NCBI GenBank assembly: GCA_003563255.1
Contig: PWSL01000449.1
Coordinates: 1 to 8,211 of the forward strand
Length of the DNA: 8,211 nt
Reading direction: 5' to 3'
Source: Desulfonatronospira sp.
GTDB lineage: Bacteria > Desulfobacterota > Desulfovibrionia > Desulfovibrionales > Desulfonatronovibrionaceae
A program made the translations under genes and the position numbers. Position 1 is the first letter of the stretch. The number at the start of each line of letters is the position of its first letter. The notes below the pieces were generated by a model. That model did not search any database, was not told the DNA's origin, and worked only from the letters and a program-made list of their open reading frames with translations. Below, piece by piece: positions 1 to 5,425 of the stretch.

Positions 1-377
1 CCGGTGATCATCAGGAGCGGAAGACTGTCCTTTCCAGTGTTGGTCTTCGGTCCAGATTCTGTGTACGCGAGACTAATGTCTTGAACTTTTATGTGCTTTA
101 TTTGTAAACTCATGTGTACACCCCGATGTTGGGCCAGACGTTTTTGTGGTTGCTGCAAAGCAAAAAAAAAAGGTAACAATGTATCTGTATCATGTATCTG
201 TTTAGCGCTTTGCATGTGGTGCGGGAAATGGCTCTTCCGGGACCCGCTTGTCCCAAAAAATGAGTCGTTTTGGGGTAAGCATTCAGAGGGTCGTCAGTGG
301 TAGTTCCTGACACCAGGCCGGTTCCAGTGAATGCAGGGACAGGTTCATTGAGCAATAAGCCAACCGGTTTTTTATAA
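1..377. other. Repeat-rich stretch without a recognisable gene
   Basis: No convincing gene is visible. A frame on the plus strand is open from base 1 to a TGA at 82-84 (27 codons); it could be the tail of a gene entering from the left, but I do not recognise it. From about 190 the DNA consists of degraded copies of repeats found elsewhere in the window: GTATCTGTTTAGCGCTTT at 194-211 and GTAAGCATTCAG at 275-286, followed by a CAGGGACAGGTTCATTGAG-like segment at about 332-351 that resembles the left half of the palindrome at 2618-2898. Short open frames here on both strands lie across these repeats and lack good start context. Confidence 0.55.
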
Positions 378-410
378 ACGGAATTCGCTTTAACCCCTCA
401 ACAATCAGCC

Positions 411-767
411 TTGAAGGAGGTATGCCAACTGGGCAAACCCGTACTCTCTTTGCTGTTCGGGTCCGACTTTACCGTCGCCTATCCAGCCATGGTCATTCTG
501 GTCCTGGGCCTGTTCGTCAATTCCATATCCGGCTCCACCGGTGTCTTCATGAACATGACCGGCAGGCAAAAGGCCTTCAGAAATATCGCCATGAACGCCT
601 CCGGAGTAAACATCATCCTCAATCTCATCCTCACCCCAAACCTCGGCATATACGGAGCAGCCATATCCGGCATGGCCACCATCATCTTCTGGAACCTCTA
701 CACCCTGGCCTACATCAAAAAGAAACACGGCCAGACCATCGGCTACCTCCCCCTCCTGGTCCGCTGA
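411..767 (+). pseudogene. Polysaccharide flippase (Wzx/PST-type, MATE-like) C-terminal remnant
   Basis: The translation is the C-terminal quarter or so of a polysaccharide/O-antigen flippase (MVF/PST family, Polysacc_synt_C region). Visible are GKPVLSLLFGSDF, a membrane segment at about residues 24-48, the family-typical NMTGRQKAFRN loop, and two more hydrophobic stretches with NLILTPNLGIYGAAISG before a basic tail (YIKKKHGQ). Such proteins normally have 400-500 residues and 12-14 helices and move lipid-linked sugar units across the inner membrane. Only about 118 residues remain, with perhaps three helices, so it cannot work alone. There is no ATG: the frame is open from 378 and the first possible start is a TTG at 411 without a sensible ribosome site. 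The break lies just after repeat DNA at 193-360, suggesting that a rearrangement removed the 5' part. Family confidence is good; that it is a pseudogene rather than a rearranged small gene is inference. Confidence 0.8.
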
Positions 768-784
768 CCCACCCTACCCCTAAT

Positions 785-817
785 TTACACATTTTGCGTC
801 AAACGCAAAGTGTGTAA
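785..817. repeat. 15-bp hairpin, TTACACATTTTGCGT / ACGCAAAGTGTGTAA
   Basis: Bases 785-799 pair with 803-817 over 15 positions with a single G-T wobble and a 3-base loop (CAA). It begins 18 bases after the stop of the flippase remnant. There is no T-tract after it, so it is not a standard intrinsic terminator. It forms the first unit of the 46-bp array. Confidence 0.7.
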
Positions 818-960
818 CTTAACCCACTTTTTACCCATTTCGCGCTTGACGTAATGTGTATAACTTACGACGTATTTTACACACTTTTTGCAAGAGAAAG
901 TTTGTCTCCCCGGCCATATTTTACCCGTTTTGCGTCAACGTCGAACATTCATAGTTGAAG
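785..960. repeat. Degenerate tandem repeat, period about 46 bp, four units
   Basis: Four imperfect units begin at 785, 831, 877 and 921 (spacings 46, 46 and 44). They start TTACACATTTTGCGTCAA, TTACCCATTTCGCGCTTG, TTACACACTTTTTGCAAG and TTACCCGTTTTGCGTCAA. Units 1 and 2 agree at roughly two thirds of their 46 positions, including a shared TAACTTA near the end; units 3 and 4 are more diverged, and the fourth fades after about 20 bases. Unit 1 contains a near-perfect hairpin (785-817). The array lies between the flippase remnant and the terminator of thiC. No coding function is apparent. It could be a decayed mobile-element end or a multi-site binding region; nothing in the sequence decides. Confidence 0.6.
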
Positions 961-1000
961 TTGTCCGCCACTTTCTCAGCAATGGCCCGCATTTGACGGG

Positions 1001-1036
1001 AAAAAAGCCGGGCAGGCCAGCCTGTCCGGCTTTTTT
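1001..1036 (-). terminator. Intrinsic terminator of thiC, bidirectional in form
   Basis: Bases 1001-1016 (AAAAAAGCCGGGCAGG) pair with 1021-1036 (CCTGTCCGGCTTTTTT) in a 16-bp stem with one wobble and a 4-base loop (CCAG). Read on the minus strand the stem ends in a T run and lies 24 bases past the thiC stop codon, so it should end the thiC transcript. The A and T runs on both sides would also let it work on the plus strand, insulating thiC from the flippase side. Confidence 0.88.
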
Positions 1037-1060
1037 ATGGAGCATGCTTGCTGCCGGACA

Positions 1061-2353
1061 TCAGGATTGTGCCTGAAGTGCCTGTGTCTCCTCGGAAGTC
1101 TTCACCGCGCAGAGCCTGCCGCACATGGAACAGGTCCGCCCGTCTTCTGTGATCTGCATCCTGCTGCGTACCAGGTCTGGATCCAGGGCGCTTTTTATCA
1201 TGCCCTCCCAGTCCAGGGTCTGGCGACAGTGAGCCATCTGCCGGTCCTTATCAGCAGCACCCGGTAACCCTTTGCTCAAATCTGCTATATGTGCCGCAAT
1301 CCTGGCGGCCATCACCCCCTGATAGACATCATCCTCTCCTGGCAGAGCCAGATGCTCGGCCGGGGTGACGTAGCACAAAAAATCGGCTCCTGCTGCTCCT
1401 GCAATAGCTCCACCGATTGCCGATGTAATATGGTCGTAGCCTGCTGCAACGTCCGTGGGCAGGGGACCCAGGATATAAAAGGGAGCATTGCGGCAGAGCT
1501 TTTTCTGCAGCTGGACCTGAGTCTTTATTTCATTCAAGGGCACATGTCCCGGGCCCTCAATCATGACCTGTACTCCGCGTTCAAAGGCCCTGCCGGCCAA
1601 CTCAGCCAGAATCATAAGCTCTTCCACCTGAGCCCCATCCAGTGAATCTTCGATGCAACCGGGACGAAAACCATCCCCCAGACTCAAAGTCACGTCATAT
1701 TTTTCAGCAATGCTTAAAAGAGCATCAAAGTTCTGATACAAAGGGTTTTCCTGTCCATTAACCCTGATCCACTGCATGTGCATGGAGCCTCCGCGGCTGA
1801 CACAGGGCATGATGCGCCTGAAATACTCCAGGCGCTGGACTGATTGCATGGTAATCCCGCAATGCACGGTTATATAATCCACTCCCTGGCTGCACTGCAG
1901 TTCTATTTCCCGGAAAAACTCCTCAGAGGTTATGTCGTGCATGGGCCTGCCCTGCATGAGCATTTTGGCTGCCAGCCCGTAAATGGGTACGGCACCCAGC
2001 ATGACAGGGCTGTTTTTCAGAAACATCCCGCGAAGCTGGTCTAAGTCTCCTCCGGTGGAAAGATCCATTATTGAATCCGCCCCGGCCCTCAAAGCAGTTG
2101 CCAGTTTCTTCTCTTCCGCAGACATGTCAGTGCATTCTCCGCTGGTGCCCAGGTTGGCGTTGACCTTGGTCTTGAGCCCTTCACCAATGGCTTTAATGGA
2201 AGCAAAGTCATGCACCACGTTTTTGGGCAGCACCGCCCTGCCCCGGGCAATAAGACTGCAAAGCTCCTCAGGGCTTAAAGGTTCTTCCAGTGCTGCTGTC
2301 TGCATTTCCGGAGTCACTACTCCGGCCCTGGCCTTTTGAAGTTGAGTATTCAT
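1061..2353 (-). CDS. thiC: Phosphomethylpyrimidine synthase ThiC
   Basis: ThiC is a cytosolic radical-SAM enzyme that rearranges 5-aminoimidazole ribotide into hydroxymethylpyrimidine phosphate, the pyrimidine half of thiamine. The 430 residues match the short ThiC form over the whole length: NANLGTSG (66-73), STGGDL (99-104), VHCGI (163-167), SRGGSMH (186-192), SLGDGFRPG (224-232), EGPGHVPL (266-273) and GPLPTDVAAGYDHI (296-309). The His of EGPGH and of YDHI match the conserved metal-ligand histidines. The C-terminal cluster motif is CSMCGRLCAVK with Cys408, Cys411 and Cys415, i.e. CX2CX3C rather than the CX2CX4C of E. coli-type ThiC. The ATG at 2353 is preceded by AGGAGG six bases upstream. 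It stands alone, without other thi genes, controlled by the TPP riboswitch upstream and ended by the hairpin at 1001-1036. The identification is firm. Confidence 0.97.
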   Translation of the reverse strand: MNTQLQKARAGVVTPEMQTAALEEPLSPEELCSLIARGRAVLPKNVVHDFASIKAIGEGLKTKVNANLGTSGECTDMSAEEKKLATALRAGADSIMDLSTGGDLDQLRGMFLKNSPVMLGAVPIYGLAAKMLMQGRPMHDITSEEFFREIELQCSQGVDYITVHCGITMQSVQRLEYFRRIMPCVSRGGSMHMQWIRVNGQENPLYQNFDALLSIAEKYDVTLSLGDGFRPGCIEDSLDGAQVEELMILAELAGRAFERGVQVMIEGPGHVPLNEIKTQVQLQKKLCRNAPFYILGPLPTDVAAGYDHITSAIGGAIAGAAGADFLCYVTPAEHLALPGEDDVYQGVMAARIAAHIADLSKGLPGAADKDRQMAHCRQTLDWEGMIKSALDPDLVRSRMQITEDGRTCSMCGRLCAVKTSEETQALQAQS

Positions 2354-2359
2354 GAAAGT

Positions 2360-2383
2360 CCTCCTGTAAGAAATTTCAGGAGG
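2360..2383 (-). promoter_or_regulatory. Hairpin covering the thiC ribosome binding site
   Basis: In the thiC mRNA, CCTCCTG (2383-2377) can pair perfectly with CAGGAGG (2366-2360), which contains the AGGAGG ribosome binding site; the loop is 10 bases. This is a classic sequestering hairpin. The same CCCTCC (2384-2379) is also complementary to GGAGGG at the 3' edge of the TPP riboswitch (2469-2464), so the two pairings are mutually exclusive. The complementarity is seen in the sequence; its regulatory use is inferred. Confidence 0.75.
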
Positions 2384-2456
2384 GGAGTGGTAAGCTGACC
2401 TGTGGGGAAACCGGACCTGACAGATACCGGCTGAAATGAGTCCTTGGTCGTGAGCT

Positions 2457-2542
2457 CGCCAATCCCTCCGCCGGTATTATCCGGATCAGGTTCATGGGGT
2501 GCTTCTCAGCCCTTATCCCAATGCTAAGGGCGCCCCCTGGCG
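2457..2542 (-). promoter_or_regulatory. TPP riboswitch (THI element) in the thiC leader
   Basis: Read on the minus strand, this carries the conserved THI-box core: CTGAGA (2509-2504), ACCCC, GAACCTGATCCGGATAATAC in the 2493-2473 stretch, and GGCGGAGGGA close to the 3' end. A closing P1 helix is formed by CGCCAG (2542-2537) with TTGGCG (2462-2457). These elements build the two-armed pocket that binds thiamine pyrophosphate. It lies about 100 bases ahead of the thiC start. There is no terminator-like hairpin with a T run between it and the start codon, but there is a hairpin over the ribosome binding site, so control is probably at translation initiation. I saw no clear promoter upstream. Confidence 0.95.
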
Positions 2543-2617
2543 TATCAGCAAGTCAAACATATCCTGCCTTGCAAAGCAAGAGAAATCTGTTTTCTGGTTG
2601 CTGAAATCTCTCATTGG

Positions 2618-2898
2618 GTAACCATTCAGAAGGTTCCTTGGTAGTGATTGCCGGCAACAGGCCTGGGCACTGTCCCTCGCTGTGTAGGCCTGTGCAGGTT
2701 CACTGAGTTTTGCGCTTGTAATTGTTTTGATTGTACCGGCAAGGTGTCGCGGGTGGAGACAGTCCCCGCAACACACTTCATGCACACATACAAATTACAG
2801 ACGCGAAGTTTAGTGAAGCTGAACAATCATTACATAGCGGGGTACAGTCCCCGGGCCTTGGATCATCAGTCAACACAGAGGATCCACTGAATGGTTAC
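2618..2898. repeat. 281-bp palindromic element (BIME/MITE-like)
   Basis: Three sets of inverted arms share one centre near 2758. The outer arms GTAACCATTCAG (2618-2629) and CTGAATGGTTAC (2887-2898) are perfect. Next, a GGCCTGGGCACTGTCCC-like segment (2660-2677) matches the complement of 2839-2857. Inner arms at 2698-2723 (GTTCACTGAGTTTTGCGC...) match 2793-2824 imperfectly. The whole behaves as one long imperfect palindrome with about 70 unpaired central bases. It carries no credible gene. The ends belong to the TAACCATTCAG family that recurs in this window. Repeats of this kind are typical of REP elements moved by RAYT (TnpA-REP) enzymes, but no such enzyme is encoded here. Confidence 0.75.
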
Positions 2899-3222
2899 GA
2901 TTCCCTGATGATGACATGTGAAATTGCTAGCTGTTCAGCGCTTTGTGGAATAGTAAATGCAGGCTACGTGCCGATAACAAGGACGAGCCGGAGCATTGGT
3001 TTTGCAGATGTTTACCATGTAAAATCAGCAAACAGGCAGATGAGCCGGTGTAAATAATGATTTCGAAACTCGCTGTATCGAGACCATAGCCAGGCAGCTG
3101 TGATGAGGGTGAGCATTGATTGCACAAACTGTGCAATCACTGTGTCAAAATGCAGCTACGCAAAACTGGTGATCCTCACCGGTTAATCATTCAGGAGATT
3201 CCGAAACCGGTACCTGGAGTAC
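2899..3222. other. Intergenic stretch with a short perfect hairpin
   Basis: No gene is recognised. A perfect 9-bp hairpin with a 3-base loop is present at 3118-3138 (GATTGCACA-AAC-TGTGCAATC), without a T run. A weak variant of the TGTTTAGCGCTTT repeat lies at 2933-2945 (TGTTCAGCGCTTT), and another TAATCATTCAG copy at 3184-3194. Open frames across it do not resemble proteins. Confidence 0.5.
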
Positions 3223-3266
3223 TTAGGGATTAGAAAATTCTGATATACCGCCATACTGATGCTTTG

Positions 3267-3350
3267 CCCGCAACAATAAGGAGAAGAGTTTTTTGACAGG
3301 ATTAACCCCAGTTACCACCCCAACGGGGGCCCCGGTTTAACGCAGGCAGG
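3267..3350 (+). repeat. Non-coding block A, copy 1
   Basis: The segment CCCGCAACAATAAGGAGAAG, then GGATTAACCCCAGTTA (3299-3314), then CAGGCAGG (3343-3350), recurs in altered form at 6610-6722. It includes a short C/G hairpin (CCCCAACGGGG). Its role is unknown. Confidence 0.5.
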
Positions 3351-3373
3351 CTTTCAACGGTTAAGTCACTAGG

Positions 3374-3416
3374 CTTTTTCCGCGACCTTGCACGGAAAAA
3401 GTGGCCCCTTCGGGGC
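3374..3416. repeat. Two adjacent hairpins
   Basis: CTTTTTCCG (3374-3382) pairs with CGGAAAAAG (3393-3401) in a perfect 9-bp stem with a 10-base loop. Immediately after it, GCCCC-TTC-GGGGC (3404-3416) forms a second stem. No T run follows, and there is no gene nearby that would need a terminator, so these are probably structural parts of the 3223-3685 element. Confidence 0.55.
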
Positions 3417-3464
3417 AACATCTGAAAAAGGAAGGGATCTCATACAACCACCCCCGGCCTTAAG

Positions 3465-3540
3465 AAGTATGGGAGTATGGGCGTATGGGAGTCAAAACAT
3501 CTTTACACCCACACATGGATACCCCCATACCCCCATACTT
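3465..3540. repeat. Palindrome built from GTATGGG tandem units
   Basis: Three head-to-tail 8-bp units GTATGGG(A/C) run from 3467 to 3490; two and a half inverted units (CCCCATAC) run from 3520 to 3540. The two halves form an inverted repeat centred near 3502. The tip of the hairpin holds about 30 unpaired bases. Confidence 0.7.
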
Positions 3541-3738
3541 TCTTCCATTGGGAGGGGAGTTTACGCCGTGCGCGTAATCTAATCCAGAGGGGCAGGATGT
3601 CAGAAAAAGTTACCAACATGTTGGTTTGAAATTTGTGCTAAGCGCCTAAACAGTAACGGTATATTGGTATTTTGAACATCCCTTACAGTCAGGCAATGGA
3701 TACAGTGTTTAGTTCAAACCAGAAGAGGATTTAAATAT

Positions 3739-3972
3739 ATGAATGATGAAATAATGGCGCAATACAGGCTTATGACTGCAAACCTTGAAGATCTTGCAAA
3801 GGCCGGTTTGCGCAATACTGCGCTTTACGATGAGATTGAAGCAGCGGTTGAAAATATGCGTCAATATATGCCTGACCCAAAACCTTCGAGCTTCCGTAAC
3901 CATTCAGGGGGATGCCGTAACCGGCCCGGGGACGGTCCCGAAGCCAGGGACAGTCCCCGTGCCAAGCCCTGA
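3739..3972 (+). CDS. Small hypothetical protein whose tail is encoded by a repeat
   Basis: The 77-residue frame has an acceptable start: ATG at 3739 with AGAGG about ten bases upstream. I do not recognise the family. Residues 1-52 (MNDEIMAQYRLMTANLEDLA..., then EIEAAVENMRQYM) look like a soluble, largely helical, acidic protein. From residue 53 the frame enters the TAACCATTCAG repeat (3896 onward), and the composition changes abruptly to Arg, Gly and Pro (NRPGDGP, RDSPRAKP). The natural C-terminus was therefore probably cut off by the repeat insertion, or the gene is short and now has a replacement tail. A palindrome, ACCAACATGTTGGT (3612-3625), lies about 115 bases upstream and might be an operator. 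It could also be a chance frame. Confidence 0.45.
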   Translation: MNDEIMAQYRLMTANLEDLAKAGLRNTALYDEIEAAVENMRQYMPDPKPSSFRNHSGGCRNRPGDGPEARDSPRAKP

Positions 3973-4142
3973 TATACAGCTTTTAACCCAAAACAAGCTT
4001 ATGACGTATCTGTTTAGCGCTTTTATGGAAAGCAGGGGACAGGCACCCCCGCACTTATTTTTCCAAAGAATGATTGACAGGCATTATAAATAAGTGCGGG
4101 GGTGCCTGTCCCCGTGCCACATCCAAAGAGCTAAACAGATAC
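3896..4142 (+). repeat. Composite repeat, copy 1, ending in a 137-bp nested palindrome
   Basis: It starts with GTAACCATTCAG (3896-3907), then GGCCCGGGGACGGTCCC and CAGGGACAGTCCCCG, then GTATCTGTTTAGCGCTTT (4006-4023), and GGAAAGCAGGGGAC leading into the palindrome. The inner arms are perfect over 26 bp: 4035-4060 (GGGGACAGGCACCCCCGCAC...) and 4088-4113. The outer arms, 4006-4023 and 4125-4142, match at 17 of 18 positions. Both pairs share the same centre, 4074. The left part recurs in the same order at 6348-6482. Repeats of this style are typical of REP/RAYT systems. Confidence 0.8.
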
Positions 4143-4483
4143 CTTATGACAAGTACCCCATTTTTACGGTTTTCAGAAACTCGTAATGCTCCCGTCCTCA
4201 GATGCATTCTTGATGGGCGCAGTGGTGTCAACAGTCGAGACCGATACTCCGATTACTGCAGCTTCTCAGGCAAGTTTTTGTATGAATGGCCTGGCTAACA
4301 GTCTGAAAGAGTAGGATAGCAGATTGAAAGAGGTCAGGGAGCAGCAGACTCAGCAGTAAATCTATAAGCCAGTATGGAAAACCATGTCGGCTTCTATGCT
4401 TCAAAACAGCCCTCACACAAAGTTTCTGGGGCTTCTGTCTAAACCATCCTCATCTTTCCCTTTTCAAAGCCGTTAATGGCATT
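4143..4483. other. Gene-free stretch downstream of the DUF58 gene
   Basis: I find no convincing gene, RNA or terminator. A plus-strand frame at 4186-4314 (42 codons, ATG at 4186) has protein-like composition but no ribosome site and no recognisable family. Members often found after DUF58 genes (VWA-domain proteins, TgpA-type transglutaminase) are absent on the minus strand. Confidence 0.5.
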
Positions 4484-5425
4484 TCAATCTGGATCCCGGC
4501 CCGGCAGGGGCTCCACCAGGGCCAGGGCGTGCAGGGCGAAATACGGATCGGCCCCGGGGTTGCCCGAAATGTGCCGGCCGGGAAGCCTGAGCTCCCAGGG
4601 GCTGTATTCCTGTAGGGCACGGTCCAGGATGCTTCGGAAAAGGGACAGCCTTTTTTCCGTGTCCAGATGGGCATAGGCCGGGTCCTCCCAGTCCATGACC
4701 AGGGATGCCGCGTGCTCAAAAGCAAAGCTGTGGGCCGGCCACCGGGAAATATCCATGCCCATGGCCGGCATACTCCAGTCCAGACGCCGCCAGACAATGG
4801 CCGCCCTGGACTCGCCCGGGCGGTATCTTCTTATGCCCTGCCACTCCCCGCTGCCCTGAGTGCGGAGGATATGACTGCAGGGCTGTTCCCGGGCCATGAG
4901 ATTCTGGGCTGAAGCACCCAGGGCCCCCGGGGCCACAACAGGTCCTTTTCCCGGGTCAAACAGGCCCCCGCGCAGGACGAAACCAAAGGGAAAGGATGAG
5001 GTCAGCCTGACCGGTGGCAGTGGCGGCTGTCCTCGGAAAGGTGGAGTCCAGGATATGAAAATGTCTTTGTGCCGGCCCGGTCCGATCACCGGCAGCAGGA
5101 CGCGCTGGTCTTCCAGCCCCACCTGCAGGACCAGGGCGGAAAAGCGTTTTTGGTTCCGGATTCGCAGCATTATGGTGCCCGGCTCGTTTGAGGTGAGGAT
5201 ATCCCTGCCCACGGCCTGTACCCGCAGACCGGAAACATTGTACAGGGCGACGAGTCCCGACAGAAACAGCAGGCTCAAAAGCAAAGATGTAATGAGAAAC
5301 AGGACGTTGTTGTTGCTGTTTACAGCGGCCAGGCCCACCAGGAGACAAAGCAGCACATATATCCAGCCTGAAAAACTCAGCCTGGATCTGATCCTAATTA
5401 TTTTACGCTTATCCCCACGTTTCAT
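4484..5425 (-). CDS. DUF58 family membrane protein
   Basis: The 313 residues fit a DUF58 protein. Residues 1-17 are basic and probably cytosolic; two membrane helices follow at about 21-36 and 41-62 (LLCLLVGLAAV, then VLFLITSLLLSLLFLSGLVA). A beta-rich domain comes next, then the family signature at 194-217, RRYRPGES...IVWRRLDW, which corresponds to the usual RxYxPGDxxRxIxW pattern with Glu in place of Asp. Usual lengths are 300-440, so it is complete though short. The start at 5425 overlaps the end of the moxR-like gene by 17 bp, which implies translational coupling. DUF58 proteins are of unknown biochemical role; their steady association with MoxR ATPases suggests a membrane-bound partner or substrate. 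Base composition is GC-rich and even with the upstream gene, unlike the flanks. Confidence 0.9.
   Translation of the reverse strand: MKRGDKRKIIRIRSRLSFSGWIYVLLCLLVGLAAVNSNNNVLFLITSLLLSLLFLSGLVALYNVSGLRVQAVGRDILTSNEPGTIMLRIRNQKRFSALVLQVGLEDQRVLLPVIGPGRHKDIFISWTPPFRGQPPLPPVRLTSSFPFGFVLRGGLFDPGKGPVVAPGALGASAQNLMAREQPCSHILRTQGSGEWQGIRRYRPGESRAAIVWRRLDWSMPAMGMDISRWPAHSFAFEHAASLVMDWEDPAYAHLDTEKRLSLFRSILDRALQEYSPWELRLPGRHISGNPGADPYFALHALALVEPLPGRDPD

Larger units (their letters stand above)
3223..3685. mobile_element. Candidate non-autonomous element with ISAzo13-like ends
   Basis: The left end at 3223-3250 (TTAGGGATTAGAAAATTC..., ending ATATACCG) and the right end at 3657-3685 (CGGTATAT...ATCCCTTA) are inverted copies of each other and share TAGGGA/AAGGGA tips, an AAAAT block and an exact ATATACCG. 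Both also resemble the terminal repeats of the ISAzo13-type remnant at 6732-7636 (left end about 23 of 29 positions with one gap). The roughly 463-bp interior has no transposase; it holds a block related to 6610-6722, two hairpins (3374-3416), a GTATGGG palindrome (3465-3540) and a 14-bp palindrome (3612-3625). This is what a MITE or deletion derivative moved in trans would look like. I saw no clear target duplication. Confidence 0.5.

Noticed and set aside
1..84. Open frame from the left edge, 27 codons to TGA
   Set aside because: May be the end of a gene outside the window, but no motif is recognisable.
785..960. CRISPR array
   Set aside because: Units are too diverged, the spacers resemble each other, and no cas genes are present.
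2541..2600. Promoter for thiC on the minus strand
   Set aside because: TTGCTT- and GATATG-like boxes exist but no pair has acceptable spacing.
2731..3057. 108-codon plus-strand frame
   Set aside because: It begins inside the 281-bp palindrome, lacks a ribosome site and has no recognisable motif.
3374..3416. Integron attC-like site
   Set aside because: Two hairpins are present, but no paired core sites of the GTTRRRY type flank them at the right distance.
3465..3540. G-quadruplex
   Set aside because: Only three GGG runs on the plus strand with 5-base loops; a fourth suitable run is missing, so the inverted repeat is the better description.
4186..4314. Plus-strand 42-codon frame with protein-like composition (MLPSSDAFLMGAVVSTVE...)
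   Set aside because: No ribosome binding site, no recognised family, and the neighbourhood is repeat DNA; could be a gene fragment but cannot be supported.
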